Below the pieces are notes generated by a model. That model had not been told where the DNA came from, did no database searches, and saw only the letters and a list, made by a program, of their open reading frames with translations. Below are positions 42,528 through 51,027 of a stretch of DNA of 64,000 bases, piece by piece. Within the stretch, counting starts at the first letter, position 1; the number at the start of each line of letters is the position of its first letter. The stretch comes from Pseudomonas mohnii. GTDB lineage: Bacteria > Pseudomonadota > Gammaproteobacteria > Pseudomonadales > Pseudomonadaceae. Both the position numbers and the translations under genes were made by a program. The stretch is from positions 744,001 to 808,000 of the forward strand of contig NZ_FNRV01000001.1 of NCBI RefSeq assembly GCF_900105115.1, in the 5' to 3' direction.

Positions 42528-44273
42528 ATGAGTACAGTAGATCCGATCACCCTGGCCGTCGTGCGAGGCGCGCTGGAAACCGCGCAACGCGAAATGACCA
42601 TCACCCTTGAGAAAACCGGTCGTTCGAGCGTTTTCAACCTGGCTCACGACTATTCGAATGCACTGTTTGACCACCTTCCGGAAATGATCCTGCAAGGCCA
42701 GGACATCCCGATTCACCTCGGCTCGCTGATTCCGGCAATGAAATGCGTCGCCGGTTTCTTCGGTGACGAGGTCGAAGAAGGCGATGTGATTTATCACAAC
42801 GATCCGGCCTACATGGGCAGCCACATCCTCGACTGCTGCATGTACAAACCGGTGTTCTACCAGGGCGAACTGGTGTTCTGGGCCGTTTGCAAAGGCCACC
42901 TGACCGACATCGGCGGCCCGGTGCCCGCCGGCTACAACCCCGAAGCCAAGGAAATCTACGCCGAAGGTTTGCGCATCCCGCCGGTGAAACTATGGTCGCG
43001 GGGCAAGCGCCGTGAGGACGTGATCAACCTGCTGCTGACCAACATGCGTGCCCGTGCCTATCAGGAAGGCGATCTCAACGCTCAATACGGCGCCTGCAAC
43101 GTCGGCGAACGGCATTTGCTCGAATTGCTCGATCGCTATGGCGTGGAACAGGTGCGCGCGTGCATCGCCGAGTTGAAGGACATGGCGGACCGGCACATGC
43201 GTGCCTTGCTGCGTGACGTCCCGGACGGCTTTTACACCGGCACCGCGGTGCTGGAAGACTCGGGCCATGGGCTGGGCGAACTGTCGATCACCGCGCAGGT
43301 AGAGATTCGGGGTGATGAAGCGCACATCCTCATCGAAAGTCCGCCCCAGGTGCCCTATTTCATCAACTCGTATGCCGGTAACTCGGTGTCCGGGGTTTAC
43401 CTGGGGCTGATGATGTTCGCTCAGGTGCCGCCGCCGTATAACGAAGGGCTGTACCGCTGCGTGTCCGTCGATCTCGGCCCGCCGGGCACCCTGTGCAACG
43501 CGCAGGAACCGGCGCCCCACGTCAACAGCACCACCACGCCGATGGAAACCCTGGCCGATGCGGTGCGCCAGGCCCTGGAACAAGCCGCTCCCGACCGTGT
43601 GACCGCCTCTTGGGGCCACGCCAGCGGGATCAACATTGCCGGCCACGACCCGCGCAATGGCAACGACGAGTACGTAACCATGGTGCTCGCGTCGATCATC
43701 TCCGGTGCCGGTGCGAACAAGGCCATGGACGGTTGGCCGGCGTGCGGTCCGCTGTGCTGTTTTGGCGCGCTGATGTCCGGTGACATCGAATTGCTGGAGT
43801 ACTCCTACCCGATCCTCATCCATCGCTACAGCCTGATGACCGACAGCGGTGGTGCCGGCGAATTTCGCGGTGGCTCGGGTACGCGCATCGAAATCGAACC
43901 GCTGAACCACGCCATGACGGTGGTGGGTTTTGGCGAGGGTCGGCAACTGCCGACATCGGGGGCCGCGGGCGCAAATAACGTCCTGCTCGAACCGAAGTTG
44001 GGGCGGCTGATCCACCGCAAGGCCGATGGTGAAGAACAGTCCTTCATCTACAACGCGCAACTCACCGCGCAACCGGGCGAACGGGTGATCAACGTCAACC
44101 CTGGCGGCGGTGGCTACGGCAATCCGCTGCGTCGCCCGGTGGCCAGCGTCGTCAACGATGTGCGCAACGGCCTTGTATCCCGCGAAGGCGCGCGCCTGGA
44201 GTACGGCGTGGTGATCGACAGCAATGGCCAGGTCGATGACGCCGCGACCCACGCCTGCCGTGCGGCGAACTAA
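42528..44273 (+). CDS. hydantoinase B/oxoprolinase family protein (HyuB)
   Basis: A 581-residue subunit of the ATP-dependent hydantoinase/oxoprolinase family. Motifs: MSTVDPITLAVVRGALETAQ, IYHNDPAYMGSHILD, GHLTDIGGPVPAGY, MTDSGGAGEFRGGSG and VNPGGGGYGNP. Works as a heterodimer with HyuA to open a ring amide, as in N-methylhydantoinase or 5-oxoprolinase. It precedes HyuA by about 40 bp and follows the NCS1 transporter; the order suggests one operon for an unidentified cyclic ureide or lactam. Confidence 0.9.
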   Translation: MSTVDPITLAVVRGALETAQREMTITLEKTGRSSVFNLAHDYSNALFDHLPEMILQGQDIPIHLGSLIPAMKCVAGFFGDEVEEGDVIYHNDPAYMGSHILDCCMYKPVFYQGELVFWAVCKGHLTDIGGPVPAGYNPEAKEIYAEGLRIPPVKLWSRGKRREDVINLLLTNMRARAYQEGDLNAQYGACNVGERHLLELLDRYGVEQVRACIAELKDMADRHMRALLRDVPDGFYTGTAVLEDSGHGLGELSITAQVEIRGDEAHILIESPPQVPYFINSYAGNSVSGVYLGLMMFAQVPPPYNEGLYRCVSVDLGPPGTLCNAQEPAPHVNSTTTPMETLADAVRQALEQAAPDRVTASWGHASGINIAGHDPRNGNDEYVTMVLASIISGAGANKAMDGWPACGPLCCFGALMSGDIELLEYSYPILIHRYSLMTDSGGAGEFRGGSGTRIEIEPLNHAMTVVGFGEGRQLPTSGAAGANNVLLEPKLGRLIHRKADGEEQSFIYNAQLTAQPGERVINVNPGGGGYGNPLRRPVASVVNDVRNGLVSREGARLEYGVVIDSNGQVDDAATHACRAAN

Positions 44274-44312
44274 TCGAGCCCGGCCCCTTTGAGCAATCTG
44301 GAATCCCTCATC

Positions 44313-46403
44313 ATGAGCAAGCAACAATATCGTCTGGGCATCGACGCCGGCGGCACCTTCACCGATTTCATCCTCGCCGACCGCACCGGCAACGTGCAGC
44401 TGTTCAAGGCACCCTCGACGCCCCAGGATGGCACGATCGCGATCCGCAACGGGCTGGCGCAAATCGCCGATGCCATTGGCCGCACGCCGGCCCAGATCAT
44501 TGGCGACTGTGACCTGTGCATCAACGGCACCACCGTGGCCCTCAACGCCTTGATCGAAAAGACCGGGGTCAAGGTTGGCCTGCTGTGCACCGACGGCCAT
44601 GAGGACAGCCTGGAAATCCGCCTGGGCCACAAGGAAGACGGGCATCGCTATGACGCCAGCTACCCGCCGGCCTACATGCTGGTGCCCCGTCACCTGCGCC
44701 GACCCATCGGTGGCCGAATGCTCAGTGACGGCAGCGAATACGCCGCGCTCGATGAAGACGCGATTCGCCAGGCCATCGAGTATTTCCGCGAACAAGACGT
44801 CAAGGCCGTGGCCATCTCCTTCGTCTGGTCGGTGCGCAACCCCAGCCACGAACTGCGCGCCGCCGCCATGGTGCGCGCGGCATTGCCGGGGGTGTTCGTC
44901 TGCACCGGCAGCGAGGTCTTCCCGCAGATCCGCGAATACACCCGCACCTCGACCGCTGTAGTCAACGCGTACCTGAGCCCGGTCATGGGCCGCTACATCG
45001 AACGGATCGACGCGCTGTTCGAGGAGCTTGGCGCGCAACAACCGACGCGCTACTTCCAGTCCAACGGCGGCCTGGCGCCGGGCGTGGTGATGCGCGAGCG
45101 GGCGGTGAATGCCATCAACTCCGGCCCGGCCTCCGCGCCGCAAGCGGGGTTGTGTGTCGCGCAGCCATTTGGCATCAATAACGTGATCACCGTGGACATG
45201 GGCGGCACCTCGTTCGACATCACCCTGAGCAAATCCGGGCACACCAACTTCAGCAAGGACACCGACTTCCTGCGCTATCGCATCGGCGTGCCGATGATCC
45301 AGGTGGAAACCCTCGGTGCCGGTGGTGGCTCGATTGCCTACCTCGATGACTTCGGCATGCTTCAGGTCGGCCCGCGCAGCGCGGGTGCCAACCCCGGCCC
45401 GGTGTGCTACGGCAAGGGCGGCACCGAGCCCACCGTGACCGACGCCAACCTGGCCCTGGGCTACCTGGCCGACGGCGCGCTGCTGGGCGGCAGCATTCGC
45501 CTCAATCGTAAAGCGGCCATCGACGCGATCCGGAGCAAAATCGCCGAGCCTTTGGGCATCAGTGTCGAACGTGCGGCCATCGGCATCATCACCCTGGTCA
45601 ACCTGAACATGGTCAGCGGCATTCGCCGGGTCTCGGTGGAGCGTGGTTATGACCCACGGGACTTCGCCCTGATCGGTGCGGGCGGTGCGGCGGGCATGCA
45701 CGTCATGCGTCTGGCCGAGGAAATCGGCAGCCAGGTGGTACTGATTCCGAAGGTGGCTTCCGGGCTGTGCGCCTACGGGCAGATTCTCTCGGACATCCGA
45801 TACGACCAGTTGACCACCCTGCCCATGCGCCTGGACGACGATCTGGTCGACCTGCCCTTGCTCAACCAGACCCTGCGCGACTTGCGCGAGCGCGGCATGA
45901 ACAACCTGCGCGACGATGGCTTCGGTGCCGACGACAAGGTGGAATGCCTGTACAACCTGGAAATCCGCTACCTCGGCCAGATTCACGAATGCAGCGTCGA
46001 GCTGACCTGCGATCAACTGGATCAGTCGAGTCTGGTGGCCCTGCGTGAGGCGTTCCACACGCGGCACAAGGCACTGTTTTCCTACAGCGAGCCTGAGAGC
46101 CCCGCCGAGCTGGTCAACCTTGAGTGTTCGGTGATTGCCCGCCTGCAACGCCCACCGATGCCGGAGCTGCCGGCGCCCGACGAAGACGCCGCCCCCCAGG
46201 CGAGCGGCTACCGGTCGATGCTGTTCAGCGCCCAATCGCCCTGGCAGGAAACCCCGGTGTACAACGGTGACCGCCTGCAATCCGGGCAAAGGGTGCGAGG
46301 CCCTTGTGTGATCGAAGAGTCGACCACCAACATCGTCGTTCCTCCGGGCTGGCAGGCGACGCTTGCGCCCTCGGCCACCTACCGGCTGACGCCTGATGAT
46401 TGA
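44313..46403 (+). CDS. hydantoinase/oxoprolinase A family protein (HyuA)
   Basis: A 696-residue ATPase-like subunit. The N-terminal actin-like fold has GIDAGGTFTDFILAD, then INGTTVALNALIEKTG, and the second phosphate-binding motif VDMGGTSFDITLS. Conserved GAGGGSIAYLD, GPRSAGANPGPVCYG and GAGGAAGMHVMRLAEEIG follow. ATG 44313 fits the family start (MSKQQYRLGIDAGGTF); a TTG at 44289 is less likely. The complementary strand carries a very long spurious ORF. Confidence 0.9.
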   Translation: MSKQQYRLGIDAGGTFTDFILADRTGNVQLFKAPSTPQDGTIAIRNGLAQIADAIGRTPAQIIGDCDLCINGTTVALNALIEKTGVKVGLLCTDGHEDSLEIRLGHKEDGHRYDASYPPAYMLVPRHLRRPIGGRMLSDGSEYAALDEDAIRQAIEYFREQDVKAVAISFVWSVRNPSHELRAAAMVRAALPGVFVCTGSEVFPQIREYTRTSTAVVNAYLSPVMGRYIERIDALFEELGAQQPTRYFQSNGGLAPGVVMRERAVNAINSGPASAPQAGLCVAQPFGINNVITVDMGGTSFDITLSKSGHTNFSKDTDFLRYRIGVPMIQVETLGAGGGSIAYLDDFGMLQVGPRSAGANPGPVCYGKGGTEPTVTDANLALGYLADGALLGGSIRLNRKAAIDAIRSKIAEPLGISVERAAIGIITLVNLNMVSGIRRVSVERGYDPRDFALIGAGGAAGMHVMRLAEEIGSQVVLIPKVASGLCAYGQILSDIRYDQLTTLPMRLDDDLVDLPLLNQTLRDLRERGMNNLRDDGFGADDKVECLYNLEIRYLGQIHECSVELTCDQLDQSSLVALREAFHTRHKALFSYSEPESPAELVNLECSVIARLQRPPMPELPAPDEDAAPQASGYRSMLFSAQSPWQETPVYNGDRLQSGQRVRGPCVIEESTTNIVVPPGWQATLAPSATYRLTPDD

Positions 46404-46498
46404 CCGCCCGTAAGCATTGGCAAATGATGGCAAACCAGCGGTGCCGAGGGTTCTCTACCTCGGCACCGTCCTCATAATAAAAAGATACGAGGGCCGCC

Positions 46499-47482
46499 AT
46501 GGCGTACAAACTTTCCACCCGCTCCTGGCCCGACAGTCAACGCCAGCCGCTCTGGGCCCAGGCCATCGGCAGCGCCTATTTCCCATTGTCCCTGGAGTTC
46601 GCCCCCAGCAGCACCTTCAGCGGCAGCCTGCAGATCTGGGAAACCGGCAGCACCCCGTTGACCCTGTCACGCTTGCGCTCCAGTCAGCTCGGCTATTCGC
46701 GCAGCAAGGCCCAGGTCAGTGAAGATCATGAAGCCTGCTACCTGGTCACCGTACCGCGTCGCAGCGAAGTGCATTTCGAGCAGGACGGCCGCGCCCTGCA
46801 TTGCCAGCCCGGCGGATTCATCTTCGAGCGTGGCGATGCCCCCTACCGCTTTCACTATGCCAGCGACAACGACCTCTGGGTGTTCAAGCTCCCTGAACGC
46901 GCGTTGCATGGCCAACTGCGCGGGGCCGAGCGCTACACCCGCTTCTGCTTCGATGCCAAGCGCGCACTCGGACGGATTTTCGTCGATCAACTGGCGATGT
47001 GTGCCGCCCGCTTCGACGAGTGTGACGAACCCGCCCGCCACATGCTCTTGGAGCAGGCACTTTCAACCTTGTTAATGGCCTTGCGCGACGATGAGCGAGT
47101 GCTTAGCAGTGAAAGTTCGAACCTGGCGGCCATGCATTTGCAACGCATCGAACATTACGTCGACAAACAACTGGGCAACCCGGACCTGGCGCCCCAAGTG
47201 ATCGCGCAGGCTTGCGGCCTGTCCGTGCGCTATTTGCACAAACTCTTCAGCAGCACGCCTTACAGCCTCGGCGAATGGATTCGTCTGCGCCGCCTCGAAG
47301 CGGTCCACCGAGGCCTGCACGACCCCAATTGCCACCTGTCGATCGGCGAACTGGCCATGCGTTGGGGGTTCAGTGATCAGGCGCAATTCACCCGAAGCTT
47401 TCGCCAGCATTTCGGCTGCACCGCCAGGGAAGTGCGCAGCGGTGCCGCGCGGACACCGGGTGCATCGAAGCTGTGTGTCTGA
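46499..47482 (+). CDS. AraC-family transcriptional regulator
   Basis: A 327-residue regulator: N-terminal cupin-like ligand domain (LSRLRSSQLGYSRSKAQV, DGRALHCQPGGFIFERGD) and a C-terminal double helix-turn-helix (VIAQACGLSVRYLHKLFSST, LAMRWGFSDQAQFTRSFRQH). Layout resembles FeaR-type activators. Located 95 bp after hyuA in the same direction and likely controls the transporter-hydantoinase operon. ATG 46499 is the first codon of the frame; the upstream region is AT-richer. Confidence 0.88.
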   Translation: MAYKLSTRSWPDSQRQPLWAQAIGSAYFPLSLEFAPSSTFSGSLQIWETGSTPLTLSRLRSSQLGYSRSKAQVSEDHEACYLVTVPRRSEVHFEQDGRALHCQPGGFIFERGDAPYRFHYASDNDLWVFKLPERALHGQLRGAERYTRFCFDAKRALGRIFVDQLAMCAARFDECDEPARHMLLEQALSTLLMALRDDERVLSSESSNLAAMHLQRIEHYVDKQLGNPDLAPQVIAQACGLSVRYLHKLFSSTPYSLGEWIRLRRLEAVHRGLHDPNCHLSIGELAMRWGFSDQAQFTRSFRQHFGCTAREVRSGAARTPGASKLCV

Positions 47483-47502
47483 GCCGGGAGTCAGATCCCG
47501 GC
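47483..47502. terminator. bidirectional hairpin between araC-type gene and yfeH
   Basis: GCCGGGA (47483-47489) and TCCCGGC (47496-47502) with a six-base loop, in the 29-bp gap between two converging genes. No T-run, so it is only a probable terminator. Confidence 0.45.
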
Positions 47503-47511
47503 CCTTGAGCA

Positions 47512-48510
47512 TTAAGGATCGACCTGGCCCATCAGTTCCGCCACCGACTCCTGGCGATTGGCGTAGCGCTGCGCCAGGACCGCACAGACCATCAGTTGAA
47601 TCTGGTGGAACAACATCAGCGGCAGGATCAACACGCCAATGGTGCTGCCAGCGAACAACACCTGGGCCATTGGCACCCCGGTCGCCAGGCTTTTCTTCGA
47701 GCCGCAGAACAGAATGGTGATGCGGTCCTCCTGACTAAAGCCAAAGGCCTTGCCCAGCACGGTCGACGCCACCAACACCAGCCCCAGCACCACGCAGCAA
47801 GCCACCACCAGCCCGGCCAGGTCCCGCAGCGGAATCTGGTGCCAGATGCCCTCGTTTACCGCCTCACTGAACGCCCCATAGACCACCAGAAGAATCGAGC
47901 CCTGATCGACGAACTTCAGCCAACTCTTGTTGCGCCCGACCCAGGCGCCGATCCAGCGTCGTGCGATCTGCCCGGCCACGAACGGCAGCAACAGTTGCAC
48001 GCTGATTTTCACAATTGCATCGAGGGTCGAACCACCGTCGCCGTGCACGTTCAACAGCAACGTCACCAGCAATGGCGTGAGGAAAATCCCGAACAGGCTG
48101 GATGCCGCCGCGCTGCAAATCGCCGCCGGAATGTTGCCGCGTGCCAGGGAAGTGAAGGCAATCGCCGACTGCACCGTGGCAGGCAGCGCGCAGAGGTAGA
48201 GCATGCCCATGTACAGGTCATCACCGATCAACGGCGACAGGACAGGCTTGAGCGCCAGGCCGAGCAGCGGAAACAGCACGAAGGTCAGGCTGAACACCAG
48301 CAAATGCAAGCGCCAGTGCCCGGCGCCGGCGATGATCGATTCGCGGGACAATTTGGCGCCATGCAGAAAAAACAGCAGGGCAATGGCGATGTTGGTCAGC
48401 CAGCCGAAGCCTATCGCCACCTGGCCACTGGCAGGCAGCAAGCTGGCGAGCAGGACCACGCCGACCAGGGTCAGGGTGAAGTTGTCGGGTAAAAAGCGCG
48501 GGCGCGTCAT
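47512..48510 (-). CDS. yfeH: bile acid:sodium symporter family protein YfeH
   Basis: A 332-residue, roughly ten-helix transporter of the SBF-like group. Agreement with E. coli YfeH is strong: IALLFFLHGAKLSRESIIAG, LPATVQSAIAFTSLARGN, SSLFGIFLTPLLV, WIGAWVGRNKSWLKFVDQGS, ILFCGSKKSLATGVPMAQVL and FHQIQLMVCAVLAQRY. Substrate unknown. I take ATG 48510 (MTRPRFLPDNF); ATG 48519 is possible. Confidence 0.9.
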   Translation of the reverse strand: MTRPRFLPDNFTLTLVGVVLLASLLPASGQVAIGFGWLTNIAIALLFFLHGAKLSRESIIAGAGHWRLHLLVFSLTFVLFPLLGLALKPVLSPLIGDDLYMGMLYLCALPATVQSAIAFTSLARGNIPAAICSAAASSLFGIFLTPLLVTLLLNVHGDGGSTLDAIVKISVQLLLPFVAGQIARRWIGAWVGRNKSWLKFVDQGSILLVVYGAFSEAVNEGIWHQIPLRDLAGLVVACCVVLGLVLVASTVLGKAFGFSQEDRITILFCGSKKSLATGVPMAQVLFAGSTIGVLILPLMLFHQIQLMVCAVLAQRYANRQESVAELMGQVDP

Positions 48511-48749
48511 CAGGATCATCCGGTTTTGCCAGGAAGGTATCGACGACTCTAACCCGCTGGCGGATTACCGACTAACGCTAACAAGCCAGCAGATGTCGAC
48601 TAAAGGACATGCCGGCCATGTCAGTTGAAGCTCATGCCACTCCGGCGCCTGACCTCATAGGAATCATTTCGCCACTATTCAACTGACAACCTCTTCATTC
48701 TTCTATAGATTCCTGTCGCAATGCACCTTCTGAATGACTAAGGAACGTC

Positions 48750-49412
48750 ATGATTGACTCCGTTGTTTCAATATCCGAACAAGCGTTTTTCAGTATCGTC
48801 ACGTCAGCACTGGAAGCCTACAAACTGGAACATGTCTTAACCAACGGCGACTCGGCGGCGGAAGTCGAAACGTTCGGGCATTTGTGGGGGTACTGTCAGC
48901 GAACCATCGGCACCCAGATGATGTACCGAGTGGTATTGGCAGACACTTCCACCGCCGTTGAAAGAGATCAGAACTCCGTCATTTATACCGATGAGGCTCA
49001 GGACCTGAAACAAGGCTTCATTGATACGTTTTTCCCGGAAGTTTGCTATCTGGGGGACTATCACAGTCATCCGTACAGTCACGAGAATGACGAGATCAAA
49101 ACCGAACTCGAACTTGAACGAGGTCACTACTACCGATTCTCCGACGCGGATTTCCGGTCCGTCAAAGCCCTGCAGGACAATGCACTGGACTATCGGGTCG
49201 GCCTGGTTGCCACCGTGTTCGAGCGTGAGCGCAAGGTCAAGCGAACGCTGAAAAAACTCGATGGTGAAAGTTGCATCCGGTTTCAATACCTGAACATGAC
49301 GATCTGGTTGAAGGCTTACGTCTGGACCTCGGACGAAAACATGAACTATCGGCGCAAGGCGGACAAGATGGTACGCCTGGTATGTCCGAGCTTGAATTTA
49401 TTGGCCGAATGA
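48750..49412 (+). CDS. stand-alone JAMM/Mov34-motif protein
   Basis: A 220-residue soluble protein with an apparent JAMM metalloprotease site: E40 (EVETFGHLWGY), H105-S-H107-P in LGDYHSHPYS, and S131-x-x-D134 in RFSDADF, the E ... HxHP ... SxxD order needed for zinc binding and isopeptide or peptide hydrolysis. The spacing between HxHP and SxxD is longer than usual, with an inserted charged segment (HENDEIKTELELERGHYY). GC is below the window average. AAGGA precedes the ATG. No E1, E2, ubiquitin-like or phage gene lies nearby. Substrate unknown. Confidence 0.7.
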   Translation: MIDSVVSISEQAFFSIVTSALEAYKLEHVLTNGDSAAEVETFGHLWGYCQRTIGTQMMYRVVLADTSTAVERDQNSVIYTDEAQDLKQGFIDTFFPEVCYLGDYHSHPYSHENDEIKTELELERGHYYRFSDADFRSVKALQDNALDYRVGLVATVFERERKVKRTLKKLDGESCIRFQYLNMTIWLKAYVWTSDENMNYRRKADKMVRLVCPSLNLLAE

Positions 49413-49556
49413 CCGCCGGATTGAACGGGATCAAACCCGGTGAGATGCGTCTGAACGGAGCGTGTGAATCGCAGATAAGGCAGCAGACAAACCACGGCGC
49501 CGCGTCATGTTGCCCAAGTCCGCTCGGCGACGTTTCGCAGGAACCATGGGCCGGGC

Positions 49557-50252
49557 TCAATTCAGCAGTTCAGTGATCCACCGGGCCTGCCGGGCGATTT
49601 CCTCGGCCTTCTCTTCGGGCACTGCCTGTCGCGCCCGGGCGAAGTGGGTCAGGGTCTGCTGTTTATGGCGCAGCAGGCGCTGCCACTTGGTCAGGAACGC
49701 CGGGCTGCGTGCCTGCATCTGCAGCGGGCCGAAGTACAGCTCCTCGGCGGTATAGGTCACCGGTCCGTCGCGCTCGGCGACGATGATTTCGTAGTCAAAG
49801 CGGTTTTCCCGCAGCACTTCCTCGCAGAGGATTCGGTAGCCATTGTCCATCAGCCATTGACGCAGCGGCTGCTCGCCGCCGTTGGGCTGCAGGATCAGGC
49901 GTTCCCGGCCGCTCAGGCGCGCCTTGCCGCTGTCGAGGATGTCGCGGATCGTCTCGCCACCCATGCCACAGAGGCTGATCGCCGTGATGCCGTCTCCCGG
50001 CTCGATCGCCGCCAGGCCATTGGCCAGGCGCACGGTGATCCACTGCTCCAGGCCGTTCTCGCGCACGGTGCGTTCGGCCGAGCGCAGTGGCGTCAATGCC
50101 ACCTCGCCGGCCACCGCCGCCGCGATGGCGCCACGACGCATTAATGCCACCGGCAAGTAGGCGTGATCCGAGCCGATATCGGCCAGGCGTGCATCGGCTG
50201 GCACATGCGCCGCCACACGCTCCAGGCGCATGGACAATGTCTGTTGGTTCAA
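49557..50252 (-). CDS. trmK: tRNA (adenine(22)-N1)-methyltransferase TrmK
   Basis: A 231-residue SAM-dependent methyltransferase. SAM motif I is ARLADIGSDHAYLPVALM, then GEVALTPLRSAERTV, ISLCGMGGETIRDIL, and catalytic-region LILQPNGGEQPLRQWL. It methylates A22 in certain tRNAs. TTG 50252 is chosen as start (MNQQTLSMRLERVAAHV) because AAGGGG sits six bases before it; ATG 50231 is internal. The frame runs back to 50576 in the shadow of the divergent gene. Confidence 0.88.
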   Translation of the reverse strand: MNQQTLSMRLERVAAHVPADARLADIGSDHAYLPVALMRRGAIAAAVAGEVALTPLRSAERTVRENGLEQWITVRLANGLAAIEPGDGITAISLCGMGGETIRDILDSGKARLSGRERLILQPNGGEQPLRQWLMDNGYRILCEEVLRENRFDYEIIVAERDGPVTYTAEELYFGPLQMQARSPAFLTKWQRLLRHKQQTLTHFARARQAVPEEKAEEIARQARWITELLN

Positions 50253-50475
50253 CTGCAGCCCCTTTTCACTACGAACGTCCAGCACCGCAGGCCGGATCGG
50301 GACGCAATTCTGTCGAGCAACGCCCTGGATTTCAAATCCCGGCGACCAGGGCCATGGTTTGCCCCCGTCCGTCCCTTCCCCCGGCAGGTCACCCAGGTCA
50401 GGCGCAACACCGTCCAGCCCGAGTGCAGTATGATCGCAATCACGCTTTGAGCCGTTTGATACGGGGGGCAACGGG

Positions 50476-50775
50476 ATGACCACAAACACCACACGACAAG
50501 GCTGGTCATGGGTCTTGCCCTCGTTGCTCGCCCTCAACCTGGTGCTGACAGCGGGATGTTCAGGCAAAGCCGCCAAGGCTCGCTATTCGACGTCGAGCAC
50601 CGGCTCGAACTGTTACGCAAAAGCGCTGCCCACTTCCGGTGAAGGCGGTCTGGCATGGGGCGACACCTTGAACATGGCTCGCAAAAAATCCCTGGACAAT
50701 TGCATACGCTATGCCGGGCGGTCCGGTGGCACGCCGGACACTTGCCAAGTGGTGTTGGCGCAATGCAGAAAGTAA
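50476..50775 (+). CDS. small lipoprotein
   Basis: A 99-residue protein with a lipoprotein signal: LLALNLVLTAGC, lipobox L-T-A-G-C. The short mature part is Ser/Gly-rich with five further cysteines or turns (GSNCYAKALPTSGEGGLAW, KKSLDNCIRYAGRSGGTPDT, CQVVLAQCRK). The Cys pattern suggests disulfides in the periplasm. Family not recognised. Divergent from trmK. Confidence 0.75.
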   Translation: MTTNTTRQGWSWVLPSLLALNLVLTAGCSGKAAKARYSTSSTGSNCYAKALPTSGEGGLAWGDTLNMARKKSLDNCIRYAGRSGGTPDTCQVVLAQCRK

Positions 50776-50824
50776 TGGCGCGGCAGCAAAAAAATAGGTT
50801 CTTCACGGAATCCCGGGATACAAA

Positions 50825-50950
50825 GCTAATGCAATACTTGTAGGAGCCAGCTTGCTGGCGATGGTCGTGAACGATAACGCGGGGAACCTGACGCCCCGCG
50901 GTGTTCTCCAGCTCATCGCGAGCAGGCTCGCTCCTACAGAGGACGGTGCC
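50825..50950. repeat. REPIN with extended flanks, second copy
   Basis: Arms TTGTAGGAGCCAGCTTGCTG (left) and GAGCAGGCTCGCTCCTACAG (right). Both outer flanks equal those of the element at 23969-24095, including GCTAATGCAATACTTG before and GGACGGTGCC after. Part of the interior (TCGTGAACGATAACGCG) is the reverse complement of interior sequence in the other copy. It lies between the lipoprotein gene and the converging c-di-GMP gene. Confidence 0.8.
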
Positions 50951-51027
50951 CACGTTGCAATGCCCCTTAAAAAACGCTTCTACCGCGCTGAATCGCGGTT
51001 TCTCCCGATGCAAAACGCCGACAAGCC

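Noticed and set aside
42990..46433. A 1147-codon open frame on the minus strand opposite HyuB/HyuA.
   Set aside because: It is antisense to two recognisable genes with intact motifs. Its residues (His, Arg, Gln, Val-rich) are what high-GC codon third positions give on the opposite strand.
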